Assembly (NCBI GenBank): GCA_021464415.1
Contig: CM038471.1
Location: 32,771,234-32,835,233, forward strand
Length of the DNA: 64,000 bases
Origin: Lonicera japonica
Taxonomy: Eukaryota; Streptophyta; Magnoliopsida; Dipsacales; Caprifoliaceae
Direction of reading: 5' to 3'
The notes beneath the pieces were generated by a model, which was not told where the DNA came from, searched no databases, and saw nothing but the letters and a program-made list of their open reading frames with translations. Both the position numbers and the translations under genes were made by a program. Shown piece after piece: positions 1-9,725 of this stretch (position 1 is the stretch's first letter; the number at the start of each line of letters is the position of its first letter).

Positions 1-378
1 GTGGACGATATTTAATCCGCAACATACCACTTCTAGTGTCCATCAACAAGAATTGTGTGACTAGAAATACGTAAAAATTATGTTAAACTAAAAACCGGTT
101 GTCATTTTCCGTAAGAGCACCTACAGTGTCTTCATTGTCTGCTTAAAAAAAACACACGTGTTCATGAAAGATATAATTGAATTACAATGAATAAGAGCGT
201 AAACAATGATATATGCAAGAAAAGAAAAATATCAAGTTCAAGTCGATCTCACCAAGAGGGTTTTTGGTGGATTTCATTGTTTACAATTAAATATGGAGAG
301 ATTTAGACTGTCATTTTTTTTTAAATAAAATAAAATGGGGAAGAGGTGAAAAAAGTTTAAAATTAAGCGCCTTCCACA
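1..378 (-). pseudogene. Truncated N-terminal copy of aspartic protease gene
   Basis: On the minus strand this stretch aligns by eye with the 5' part of the intact aspartic protease at 3735-4967: the region just before and after the first catalytic motif, the prosegment, and the start-codon area. It runs off the left edge of the window, so the rest of the copy is unseen. It is broken: there are several indels, and the position matching the initiator ATG reads GTG followed by codons for E-G-A and then a stop, so the original start is lost. The similarity continues upstream through the promoter to about 600, so the duplication included regulatory DNA. It could only be expressed from another start, which I think unlikely. 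Confidence 0.8.
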
Positions 379-475
379 TAGACAGGTTTCTTCTTAGGTT
401 TTCTTTTCCTTTGATTTATAATATCCTCTATCTTTGTGTTTTGTGCTTGTATATATATATAGCCAACACCCTTTA

Positions 476-483
476 TATTTATA
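476..483 (-). promoter_or_regulatory. TATA box of the protease pseudogene
   Basis: TATAAATA on the minus strand, about 100 bp upstream of the lost start. The same motif and surrounding bases occur upstream of the intact protease (5046-5053), which shows that the promoter was duplicated with the gene. Confidence 0.55.
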
Positions 484-602
484 GCAAAGATTAATTTACT
501 ACTAATTATGGATGTTAGAAGAATGGATAATGCGTGATACATAAAAGTAACATTTGTCCTAAAGGTGCGCTCGCAAATATGGGTGCTCAAATCTATTAAT
601 AA

Positions 603-627
603 GGATATATATATATATATATATACG
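603..627. repeat. (TA)n microsatellite
   Basis: Simple TA dinucleotide run just beyond the duplicated protease promoter. Confidence 0.9.
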
Positions 628-1402
628 TATTTTGTTAGAGCAATACAAAAATTTTAAAATATAAAATATAATTTTTTGAAACAGTACTTTACTCTAATAA
701 ATAAAATATTGTTTTGACAATATAGCTACTCTTAATAATTTGTGATATTAGAAATGGGCCATGATCTCTTGCATGCATGGGAATGTTTTATGTCAAAAAT
801 TTGGAGAATAATATTTTTCAAAAATAGGGGTCTATTTTTTAATAATTGTTAAAGTAGGTACCTATCAACAAATATATTGTGTTTTTTAAAATGAGAGGTT
901 TCACCAAAATTAAGTGATACATAATTATTAATGAAGATTATTTTATTTATTATCCAAATTACCCTTCCTTTGTTTTTTTAAGCATTCAATTTAGGTTTTC
1001 TAATTTAAACCCATTTCAATTGGAGTCAAGAAAAATGTACAAAAGTTAAATTCACTGTTGACCAGTTGACAATAGGGTGAACCAAAATTAAATAAAATCT
1101 TTGTATAGTATAGTTAGATTTGCTCCAATGTGAAAATAAAAATCATAAGATTGTGCACTTTCGAAATTATACTTGAAAAATATATTTTATTTTTTGAGTC
1201 GTCCACAGACAAGTCTCTGACGAAGACTCAAATAAAAATAGTACAGTATATGTTTCAAGGGCAATTGCTTTAAATCAAAACCAAAGATTATGTTTTATAT
1301 CAATTGTTATATATGTATGTGTATAACTAAAAACTTACTGGTGCATTATCTATAATCATATTTTTCTTTATTTAGAAAAAAAAATTAAAAGTGAAGTAAA
1401 TA
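628..1402. other. AT-rich intergenic DNA
   Basis: No coding potential or recognisable element seen; AT-rich with short homopolymer runs. Confidence 0.7.
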
Positions 1403-1412
1403 TGCGAATAAT

Positions 1413-2540
1413 GAGTAAATACCATTAATGGCCACTGAACTATTGGCAAATTCTACCTGTAGTTACTGAACTTAATTTTGTTACACTTTGATCATTGAAA
1501 TTTTAAAACGTACTACCATTGACCACTCCGTTAAATCTCACCGTTAGTTTTTGACGGGAATCATGACATGTGCTTGTCACATGACATCCGAAGGGCATTT
1601 AAGTCATTTTTCACTTTTTCCCCTTTTCTTTTCTTTCTTTCTTCTTCTTCTTCTTCTTCTTCTTCTTCTTCTTCTTCTTCTTCTTCTTCTTTTTTCTTCT
1701 TTTTCCGATCTCTTCTTCTTCTCCTTCCGATTTGTTCTTCTTTTCTTCTTTTTCTTCTTCTTCTTCTTCTTTTTTCTTCTTCTTCCGATCTCTTCTTCTT
1801 CTCCTTCCGATCTCTTCTTCTTCTTCTTCTTCTTCTTCTTCTTCTTCTTCTTCTTCTTCTTCTTCTTCTTCTTCTTCTTCTTCTTCTTCTTTCTTCTTCT
1901 TCTGATCTTTTCTTCTTCTCCTTCCAATCGGTTCTTCCTTTCTTCTTCTTCTTTTTTTTTCTTGTTCTCCTTTTCGTTCCAATCTTCTTCTCCTTCTTCC
2001 GATCAGTTATTCTTCTTCTTCTCCTCCTCCTTCCAATCTTCTTCTTCTTCTTCCGGCGTATTTTGTTCCGATCGGTTTTTCGTTCCAAAATGGTGTATTT
2101 TGTTGTTCTGTTATGTTGTTGTTCTTTGATTTGTTGCATCTCCTTCTTCGAATTCTTTAATTTTATTTTTTTGCTGAATTGAATTAATTTGGTGTGTAAA
2201 ATCAAGAGGTCTGTTTTTTTTTTGCTGAATTGAATTGAATTGAATTTGGTGGGTTTCGAAGAAGAAGAAATTCGTCTGAGAAGAGGAGGAGAAAGGGGAA
2301 GAAGAAGAAGAGGAAGAAGAAGAAAGAAAGAAAAGAAAATGAAAAAATACTTAAAGGCCCCTTCTATTGCACATGAAAATCACATGATATTGATTCCGTC
2401 AAAAACTAATGGTGAGATTTAACGGAGTGGCCAATGGTAGTACATTTTAAAAGTTCAATGGTCAAAGTGTAACAAAATTAAGTTCAGTGACTACTAGTAG
2501 AATTTGCCAATAGTTCAGTGGCCATTGATGATATTTACTC
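1413..2540. mobile_element. Non-autonomous Mutator-like element with long TIRs
   Basis: An element of about 1.13 kb bounded by a perfect 10-bp direct repeat TGCGAATAAT at 1403-1412 and 2541-2550 (the target-site duplication). Its inverted termini begin GAGTAAATA and match for roughly 200 bp (about 1413-1613 against 2338-2540), with scattered mismatches. TIRs this long with a 9-11 bp duplication are typical of Mutator-superfamily elements. It has no transposase. The interior is a huge CTT-rich pyrimidine tract on the left and a GAA-rich tract on the right, so the inverted symmetry continues inward. The long reading frames through the tract are low-complexity artefacts. The flanking duplication lies at the left edge of the next element (2552-3573), so this copy appears to have inserted there later. 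Confidence 0.85.
1632..2057. repeat. (CTT)n-rich polypyrimidine tract
   Basis: More than 400 bp of nearly pure pyrimidine, mostly CTT triplets, interrupted by repeated CTCCTTCCGATC-type spacers. A shorter purine partner (GAA/GAG-rich) lies at about 2258-2340. One strand is almost all C/T, which favours triplex formation and replication slippage. Confidence 0.9.
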
Positions 2541-2931
2541 TGCGAATAATAGGGTAGTTGATTAAAAAAAAATAAAAAACCCTAAAGTATAGATCAAATT
2601 ATATTTGTATCCTTTAAGTTTCAGAAGTGACAAGCTAACTACATTAAGCGACATGTTTTCAACTCTTCCGCCTGACCCCACTAGTTTTTATTGACGTACT
2701 TGACTCTACTCGTGGATCCAACTTGACAAAAAAAAATTATTAAATAAAAAAAATGTAACCCAACATAAAAAAGAATTCTCTAGACATCTCCTCAAGGGAT
2801 TTCCCCTTACTAATAAACAAAACCAACAAAGAATTCCTTATCCCAATCCCAGTAGGTCCCCTGCATTTGCTTTTTCCTTATCTTGATTTTGAGTTCCATA
2901 CAAAAACACGAACGCACTGCACACTCCTTCC

Positions 2932-3122
2932 TTATTGCAGTTGATATCCTGTGAAGTTTGATCGGAAGCTGATCACCAGAAAAATCTTTGTCGACACCGC
3001 AAAAGTTGTATTACTAGGTCCAAAATTTGCAACGGAGAAAGTGAGACCATACATAACAACAAAGCCTCTTTTATTGGCCTTTAGGGTCCAATGGTAATAA
3101 GGATTAAGGTCGAGCCCTACCT
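2932..3122 (-). pseudogene. Captured fragment resembling a PHT1 phosphate transporter
   Basis: The minus-strand translation includes YYHWTLKANKRGFVVMYGL, then SVANFGPSNTTF, then a decayed RSNFTG segment. Plant PHT1 H+/phosphate symporters have the same order near their C-terminal half: HW, GFxxMYSLTFFFANFGPNxTTF, then LRSTCHGISAA. Only about 60 residues are present, with no membrane helices complete, so it cannot encode a transporter. A possible splice donor (AAG|GTAGGG) lies at the upstream edge, suggesting a junction between two captured exons. The family name rests on remembered motifs and needs a protein search. Confidence 0.65.
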
Positions 3123-3128
3123 TGTGCG

Positions 3129-3428
3129 GCTTTTCAGCCTTGAGGACCATTGGCTTGGCGTTGACGACGAAGACGACAAGAGTTTAGGAATATTGTCAGC
3201 GGCAAAGGCGGGGGGAGGAAGAGGGCTGAGGTGAAGGTAGGGGAGAGAGGGAGCTTCAATGAGAGAGAGGAGGGTTTTGGAGTGGAGAAGAGGTGAGATG
3301 AAGAAGTCGCCATTGGAATGGGGGCGAGGAAGGGGAACTTTTATATTTTTTTTTCTAATCTTTTTTTGTGTTATATTTTTACATTGTTTTTTGCCAACTA
3401 GGATCCACATAGTTTGCCAACTAAACAT
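3129..3428 (-). other. Serine/proline-rich ORF inside the Pack-MULE
   Basis: A minus-strand frame of about 100 codons ends in a stretch rich in Ser, Pro and Leu, reminiscent of a chloroplast targeting N-terminus, then a short basic tail. It lies directly upstream of the PHT1-like fragment in the same orientation and may be a second captured exon, which would make the element chimeric. I do not recognise the source gene and see no intact product. Confidence 0.3.
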
Positions 3429-3734
3429 TTTTGAAATAAAAATTAATGGTGTTAGGCGAAAGTTTTAAAACATGCCACTTCATGTAATTTAGGTTTCTGG
3501 TTGTAACTTTTGAAATTCTAAACATAAAAATATAATTTGACTCAAACGTTAGGACTTTTTCTATCAATTACCCTAAATAATATGAAATTGTAGACAATGG
3601 ACATAATAGATCAGCAAATAATAAATAACAAAAAGAAAGTACAACTGAGGAACCATGCATTCAAACAACATCATCTGAAAACAAGATACAACACCTTAAT
3701 ACCTACTTCACATATTATTATTATTATTAAATGG

Positions 3735-4967
3735 TCATACAGTGAGAAGCTGGCAGTCAATCTTCTCAAAATATAGCCTATTTGTTGTTAGGTCATACCC
3801 AAAGTTGTAATATTGTTGTGCCAATGCTCCAATGATACTCTGATTGCCCAAACTAATTGACTCAGATGATTGCACAGCCAGGCAAAACGTATTATCACGT
3901 CTGTTTTGTAGAAACATATTGTCTGGAGGTACAATAAGATCAGCACCTTCAGCAAAGTGAAATATCAACCCACGAAACCACTCAAGGTCTCGATTTATAA
4001 TTCCTTTGTAGCAGAGGTGGTCAGGGTAACTCGAAGAATAAAATCTTTGTAAATGTCCATCCATCAAGGTTTGAAGTGCTGCAATAAGCGTTTCAAATGC
4101 AATTCTGCCTAGGTAAGTATAGGTTGATCCCGTATCTTTTTCAGTATATTTAAATATGTTTGCGTCTATATTAAGTCTGGTCTCTCCTAGACTAATACCT
4201 TCTAAGGATAAAAAATAATCGCCGTCCACATATAAAGGAGTTGAACTACCTTCGAAAATTGATCCGTTTCCTAAAATCAACCGATTGTAATTGTAGTAAG
4301 GATCATTAACACTACCAAGGCAATAAGAGAATTTTGAACCCAATTGTCTAACCAAAGAAAAAGTTGCGCCATCACCACTTAATCCAACTATCCCATTGTA
4401 GCTGTAGTCGTGGTTTTCTTTAAAATCATGTGCACAGCCAAAAACGAAATTAGAGATAGTGGCGGTGCCTTCGTCAGATGTAGCGAAAGTAAGTTGTTCA
4501 GTAGCAAGATTTCCTAAACTAGTGGTTTGATCAGCATATATTTCGAAGAATGGACACTCATTATAGCTAAGACAATCATAATTCGTACAATAACGAGAGT
4601 CACATGACAAGTTAGAATAAGTGGACGATTTTGAAGGCTCATATATGGGGTAAACGGGTTGGTACGAGTTACAAGGGCGGCATTTAATCCATGTTGTACC
4701 ACTTCCGGTGTCCATCACCAGGAGTTGTGGTACTGGAGGCTCCCCAAAAGATATGTTCACTAAAAACACGCCATAGTCTGCCATGAGAACACTTATAATG
4801 TCGTCCTCACCAGCAAGAGAAGTGCCGACTTGTGAAGATATAATTGAATGACTATGAACGAGATTAAAAACCAATGTTGTAGTATTTGTGGTTATATTTA
4901 TTGCTACTAATATATAGAAAAGATTTGTGAAAGAGAAGAGAAAAACAAGTTTAGAAGCACCTTCCAT
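3735..4967 (-). CDS. Nepenthesin/CDR1-type aspartic protease (A1 family)
   Basis: A single-exon 410-aa protein. The N-terminus (residues 1-25) is hydrophobic and reads as a secretory signal, followed by a short prosegment. The first catalytic motif is DTGS at 86-89 in the context VMDTGSGTTWIKC. The second is DTGS at 278-281, followed by TYTYL, where many relatives have DSGT/S. Cysteines at about 96, 99, 122, 127, 132 and 138 match the cysteine-rich insert typical of plant nepenthesin-like enzymes. There are several N-glycosylation sequons. The length is slightly short for the group (about 430-450), mainly because of a short prosegment. The product should be an extracellular or vacuolar endopeptidase; CDR1-like members act in defence, but the substrate here is unknown. 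A TATA box lies about 80 bp upstream of the ATG. A broken 5' copy lies at 1-378, so the locus was duplicated. Confidence 0.9.
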   Translation of the reverse strand: MEGASKLVFLFSFTNLFYILVAINITTNTTTLVFNLVHSHSIISSQVGTSLAGEDDIISVLMADYGVFLVNISFGEPPVPQLLVMDTGSGTTWIKCRPCNSYQPVYPIYEPSKSSTYSNLSCDSRYCTNYDCLSYNECPFFEIYADQTTSLGNLATEQLTFATSDEGTATISNFVFGCAHDFKENHDYSYNGIVGLSGDGATFSLVRQLGSKFSYCLGSVNDPYYNYNRLILGNGSIFEGSSTPLYVDGDYFLSLEGISLGETRLNIDANIFKYTEKDTGSTYTYLGRIAFETLIAALQTLMDGHLQRFYSSSYPDHLCYKGIINRDLEWFRGLIFHFAEGADLIVPPDNMFLQNRRDNTFCLAVQSSESISLGNQSIIGALAQQYYNFGYDLTTNRLYFEKIDCQLLTV

Positions 4968-5045
4968 GGTTTCAAATTTCTACTAGGCTTTCTTCTCCTT
5001 TGGTTTTTAATCTCAGTTGTGTATGTGTTTTGTGCATACTCCCAA

Positions 5046-5053
5046 TATTTATA
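5046..5053 (-). promoter_or_regulatory. TATA box of the aspartic protease gene
   Basis: TATAAATA on the minus strand, 79 bp upstream of the ATG at 4967. Base-by-base similarity to the pseudogene promoter (379-600) extends to about 5145, marking the length of duplicated promoter. Confidence 0.6.
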
Positions 5054-5149
5054 GTAAAATTTAATTATTACAAGAGTGAATAGTGTGTGACACATAAAAG
5101 TAGCACTTAATCTCATGGTGGGCTTTGCATGTTCCCACATCTAGGAGTA

Positions 5150-5933
5150 GATTACAATATATTTTCTCCACATTTAGCTGGATTTTTAAAATTTAGTTTT
5201 GGGTTTTTTTTAAAAAAAATATCGCGTTTGGTTTATTCATTTTAAAAACTTTATTCAAGTGAAAAGAATATTTTTATTTATTTTTTCCATTGTATTTTAG
5301 AAAACCTTTAATAAATGAAAAAGAAACAAAGATTATAATTTTAAAAAAAATTAAAAATAGTGTATAATTTATAAATCGAATTGAGAATCAGTTTTAAGGA
5401 AGTAAAAATAATTTTTAAATTAAATATTCAAAAATTTCAACCAAACGTTGATATCATGTGTGCTGGTTTATATATATACATATAATTTCGCATGTTTCCC
5501 AAATTTATGAATAACCACCTCTTTTTTAGTCGGGTAGCGCCTTGACCAGTGTGCAGATTAAAATCATATGTTTAGTCCTTTTCTAAAGAAAGTATAATTT
5601 TATATGTTTAGTCTCTCTTATTCAACAATAGTACTGCATTCAGATGTGTATATACTTAAACTTTTAATCTTTTTTATTCAAATAGAATATTGACACATTT
5701 ACAAGTTAAAACTTTATGTTTTTATCATATAATTCTGAGTAAATAGCGTATTGACACCTGTTTATACCTCTTTATAAAAATAGGGATTCAAATAACTCCA
5801 TCTAAACCCTAAAAAAATTAAAATAAGTAAAGAAAAAAGACTAGCACAAGAGGATCGCTAATGGTACACATACATTATCTGTAGCTCAACCCTTTTAAAC
5901 TTTAGCCTGCCTAGCCTACTTTTCATGCCATCA

Positions 5934-5937
<4 letters not shown>
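5150..5937. other. AT-rich intergenic DNA
   Basis: No gene or recognisable transposon; AT-rich and low complexity. Confidence 0.7.

Positions 5938-5984
<47 letters not shown>
5938..5984. repeat. (CT)n microsatellite
   Basis: An uninterrupted CT dinucleotide run of about 23 units between the two intact host genes. Confidence 0.95.
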
Positions 5985-5987
<3 letters not shown>

Positions 5988-6181
5988 ATGCAATTTAAAA
6001 TCAAAATATTTACAATTCACCAATTTAGAACCAACAAATTCGTAAATTAAATATAATAATGCAACCAAACGAGCCACGAATTCATAATTTTACATAAAAA
6101 AGTATATGTAAGTTAATACGAACCACCAACCATTGTTTAGATAAGTGCTACTGTGATAACATTAACATTGAGAGCGGACTT

Positions 6182-6718
6182 TCAGTTTCTTATGTGTTTC
6201 CCGCGATATCTTCTATATGCCCTGCTATAAGTGAAGGCAAGAAGGTCGAGAAATCGATTCAAGGTGGCTTCATCGTTTTTGATCGACTTCGGAACCTTTT
6301 TTAAGGCCTCCAAATATTCACGTGACAATACGCCATATGATTTATAGTTAATACCCGCTTTTCTGAGTTTATTTTTACACCTTATGTAATTCTCTGTATT
6401 ACTAATATCGTTTTTAGTATTACGGTGGAAAAATAGCTTCACACACTCTTCCACTCCTTCGGCTTTTGCTGTTGTTGCAGTGACTTCCGTTCCATCGACT
6501 TTCGATTTGACTTTAGCTGTTGTTGCAATGACTTCCATTCCTTCGACTTTCGCTTCAACTTTCGCTGCTGCTGTAATTCCTTCGGCTTTAGCTGTTGTTG
6601 CAATGACTTCTATTCCTTCGACTTTTGCGACTTTTGCTTCGACTTTCTCTGCTGCTGCTGTAATGAGAGAGAATATTAATAATATTAATGCTACAATTAA
6701 TGTCTTTGTACCTGTCAT
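6182..6718 (-). CDS. Hypothetical secreted repeat-containing protein
   Basis: An intact 178-aa reading frame I do not recognise. Residues 1-22 form a clear signal-peptide-like hydrophobic segment ending AAA. Residues 23 to about 90 are imperfect repeats built on KVEG(I/M)EVIATTAKAEG, rich in Ala, Lys, Glu and Thr and free of Cys. The C-terminal 85 residues are non-repetitive, basic and helical-looking, with only two cysteines (in EECVK and IRCKN), which could form one disulfide. The repeats keep one frame despite differing copies, and the frame has a TA-rich TATA region about 45-60 bp upstream of the ATG; both favour a real gene. It may be a lineage-specific secreted peptide precursor or apoplastic protein, but no function can be assigned. 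Confidence 0.6.
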   Translation of the reverse strand: MTGTKTLIVALILLIFSLITAAAEKVEAKVAKVEGIEVIATTAKAEGITAAAKVEAKVEGMEVIATTAKVKSKVDGTEVTATTAKAEGVEECVKLFFHRNTKNDISNTENYIRCKNKLRKAGINYKSYGVLSREYLEALKKVPKSIKNDEATLNRFLDLLAFTYSRAYRRYRGKHIRN

Positions 6719-6761
6719 GGCTGATTGTTTGCTTGATAAAAGTAAAAGAAAACTAATTACG

Positions 6762-6781
6762 TTTATATATATATATATATG
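6762..6781 (-). promoter_or_regulatory. (TA)n tract, possible TATA region
   Basis: A TA repeat 45-60 bp upstream of the ATG of the secreted protein gene. On the minus strand it ends in TATAAACG and may serve as its TATA box. Confidence 0.4.
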
Positions 6782-6784
6782 GGT

Positions 6785-7500
6785 AATTGAGGGTATCAGA
6801 TTGGGATCCGGATTGTAATACTGATTGATAGTATTTGATTGTGATTGAGATTAAAATTGTGATATTCATTCAGACTTCTAATTTGAATCTAATTCTAGTA
6901 TGACACAATTATGACTACATGAAAAATAAATTGTTTAGACAGATTATTTGGCATGGCCATATATCAGTGCCAATTAACCAAAGATTTGGAACAATTTGAC
7001 AGGGTTATTTGAGTAATTGATGTTTTACCACCAAGAGTTTGTTTGTTATTTCACTTCGATTTCTAATGTTTCATGTTTTTATCAATCATTAGGTACTCAA
7101 AATTTGAGCCAAGCTGTACTTTTATAAAAAATTGGATGCTTTGTCAATTTTTGAATGAAAATTCACATGGTACATGGATTTCTGTTCAAAAAATGGATAA
7201 GGTGTCCAATTTTAAAATAAAGTGTAACTGCGCACAAATTTTGAGGATCAAAATGTAGAAAATGAAACATTACGGACAAAATTAGCTTAGAAATTTTCCC
7301 TTATATTTTGGTTTTGCCTAATGTATTTGGTTGCTGCCATAGAAGTAATTATTGGGTATTAATTTGACCTATTTATGCAACATTTATTTATAAGTTGATT
7401 ATTTTTGTCAACGTCAGTTAATGATAAATTTATATTGTACAATGTGCATACATTTTTTAGATTTGTAAATTATAAATAGATTAATTATTAAAATTAAAGT
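6785..7500. other. AT-rich intergenic DNA with a weak inverted repeat
   Basis: No gene seen. A short inverted match (TAATGTTTCAT at about 7060 against its complement at about 7265) brackets roughly 200 bp and may be the remains of a small MITE. The evidence is too weak to classify it. Confidence 0.4.
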
Positions 7501-8092
7501 ACATGACATTGAGAAAATGGGTTTAGAGGCCTCCTTCCATAATTTTGTACACCAAAAAGACATCATACATTAACTTAAAAAATGAAGAATTTTTTCACAT
7601 TAATTTTTTGTTGCAAGGACAATTTTGGTTTTTAGGTTAGTTATAAATATTTTATCTTTTATAGATAAATAATTTAAGAGTTTTAAAATTACTGAACTGC
7701 CTTTCCTTCTTTCAACTCTTAATCTCGCGTAGAACAGGGAGGGAGGCAACAATATACGATCGACGGGATTGAAGAGAGGAAAAGCGAATATGATTGAAAA
7801 GAGGGAAAAGCGACTACGGTTGAAGAGAAGGAAAAGCGACTACGGTTGAAGAGAACAATGCAAGCATCTTATATTGACGGAAAGTATCATAGATCGACGG
7901 GATTAACGAAGGAAATGAGAATAAATCTCTTGGCTTCGGGGATGTTTAAGCATTTTCTAGGTATAATTTTTTATTCATGTTTTTAGATGAGATTTTGTTT
8001 CGTTTTGGTTGATTCTATCTTATATTTGGAGGATTTGATGAAATAGTGATTGAATGTTCGTATTTTTATAGGTTGTTTTAGCATTGTTTCAA

Positions 8093-8557
8093 TGAATCTA
8101 TGTATGCTATGTTTTTTTTTCTTCTAACTACAGAAAAACTGCAAAACTACTTTTGCACTTTTTTAGTTTTGATGATATATTTAGATTATGGAGAACTACC
8201 TTGTGATTTGTGCAAAACTTGTAGAAATGTTGCTTCATTTTGGTTGTTTTTAGCTTATAATTTGTATGATTTGATCAAATTAATAATGGCTAAATGTTCA
8301 TGTTTTTAAAGGTTATTTAATTAGTATATTGTAATCAATCTAGGTATTGCTTTGTTTTTCCTTTTATTTACTCCTTTGTACAGAAAAACTGCACAAATGG
8401 ATTTGTAGTTTTCCAATTTTGATCTAAGTATTTTCAAATGCAGTATTTTAGCACTTTGGTTTGTTTTTCCTTTTTTTTCTCCTAACTACAAAAAACTGCA
8501 AATATTATTTTTCAATTTTTCAGTTTTGATGTTATATTTAGATTATGCGTACAATGA
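8093..8557 (+). repeat. Three diverged direct repeats inside the MULE
   Basis: Blocks at about 8093-8205, 8335-8424 and 8448-8557 share the order: poly-T run, CTAACTACA, AAAAACTGCA, then TTTTGATG(A/T)TATATTTAG. The outer two also share the following ATTATG. The pattern suggests internal duplication before or within the transposase gene. Confidence 0.55.
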
Positions 8558-9270
8558 CCTTAAGAGACTTGCGAAGAATGTTACGAAAGATTTCTTTAAG
8601 GGGGCACCACTTGATCATTGGGTTAATGCGTTTTTTCCAGGAAGAAGATATGGTGTTATGTGTTCTAATATGACCGAAAGTTATAACTCGTGCGTTGCAA
8701 ATGAATTGACTCTTCCTATAATAATAATGCTAGATCAAATTCGTGTGAAAGTAATGAAGCAAATGTCGGATAGACTTGAAATGTCGAGGAATTAGAAAAC
8801 TATCTTGTGTCCAGAGTTGAAAAATGCTTGAAAGAGAAGGTTAATGGGAGTTCGACATGGAGGGTTGTCAAATTATCTGAGGAATTTTTGAAGTTATAAA
8901 GGAAAAGTCTTATTGCGTAGTTCTTTCGACATGGGAGTGTGGTTGTAATTCATGGTGGATTGATGGCTTTTTATGTTCACATGCCGTTTTGTGTATTTTG
9001 GCAGATAGGAATGTTGTTTATAATATTGCGATCCTTACTTCTTTACGTCTAACTTTCAGAGCTCTTGTGCTCATGTAGTTTACCCGGTGCCAACTTCTGA
9101 TCATCCTACTAATGCCTTGGATGTATTGAGAATTTTACCTCCCGATTGTAAAACTTAACCCGGTCGTCCTAAAATGAATTGAATTGAGAGCGCCGTTTCA
9201 AGTATAAAGAAGAAACGAAAATGTGGAAGGTGTAATCGTTATGGATATCAAAACAAGAAAACATACACTG
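8526..9270 (+). pseudogene. MULE transposase C-terminal half, broken
   Basis: The first 89 codons are open and read like the end of the mudrA-type catalytic domain: PLDHWVNAFFPGRRYGVMCS, then MTESYNS and LDQIRVKVM. A stop at 8793-8795 and later frameshifts interrupt the gene, but the trace continues. A SWIM-type zinc motif (CGCN at about 8940, SHAV at about 8980) and a terminal CxxC knuckle (CGRCNRYG at about 9218-9241) appear in shifting frames. MULE transposases carry these domains in this order. The N-terminal DDE part is missing, so no active enzyme is possible. Confidence 0.75.
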
Positions 9271-9526
9271 CACTTATTGTTTAGATTTTATTGCAGCATA
9301 GTATAATTACTTTTAGTGAATAATTTGGAATTAAATTCTTTGTATGATGGTATTTGAGAAAAAAATTTATGATTCCTTTAGTTTTGATTTTAAAATAATG
9401 TAATTTTGATTTTGATATATGAATGAAGATGTTTTTTCTATTTTTGTTGAATAAATAATATCAAGACATTGTTATTATTTGCAAGTTGTTTATTTGAATG
9501 AGAAAGACTTTGATTATCTATGCTAA

Positions 9527-9725
9527 ATTGCATTCGGATTTAGTGTAAAATAGTTTTTGCACTGAAATATTTCTGGTAATTGCATGTGTATTTAATGCAA
9601 AATTATTTTTGCATTGAAATATTTCTGGTAATTGCACTCGGATTTACTGTAAAATTGTTTTTGCATTGAATTCATATTGACAAGTTACAATTCTATTTAG
9701 TGTAAAATCGTTTTTGCAGTCAATT
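9527..9725. repeat. Tandem repeat of about 57 bp, three to four copies
   Basis: Diverged units share ATTGCATTCGGATTTA, GTAAAAT(A/T)GTTTTTGCA and TGAAATATTTCTGGTAA-type segments, near the right end of the MULE. Confidence 0.7.

Larger units (their letters stand above)
2552..3573. mobile_element. Pack-MULE-like element with captured gene fragment
   Basis: Inverted termini begin GGGTA(G/A)TTGAT and remain alignable for about 150 bp (left from 2552, right ending 3573). The flanks CGAATAATA (2543-2551) and TAAATAATA (3574-3582) agree at 7 of 9 bases, consistent with an aged 9-bp Mutator target duplication. There is no transposase. The interior is more GC-rich than its surroundings and holds a minus-strand segment resembling a phosphate transporter, followed on the minus-strand 5' side by a serine-rich, transit-peptide-like stretch. 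Capture of host gene pieces between Mutator TIRs defines Pack-MULEs. The TIR and duplication evidence is direct; the gene capture is inferred from protein resemblance. Confidence 0.7.

Noticed and set aside
1551..2205. Several long frames on both strands rich in Ser/Phe/Leu or Arg/Lys/Glu
   Set aside because: They are translations of the CTT/GAA triplet tract in all frames, not proteins.
3735..4967. Reading the aspartic protease as a transposon-derived retropepsin
   Set aside because: It has two catalytic motifs in one 410-aa chain, a signal peptide and the plant cysteine insert, all typical of cellular pepsin-like enzymes, and no neighbouring gag or RT.
7073..7258. Small plus-strand frame of 61 codons
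   Set aside because: AT-rich, no start context or domain, lies in a probable MITE remnant.
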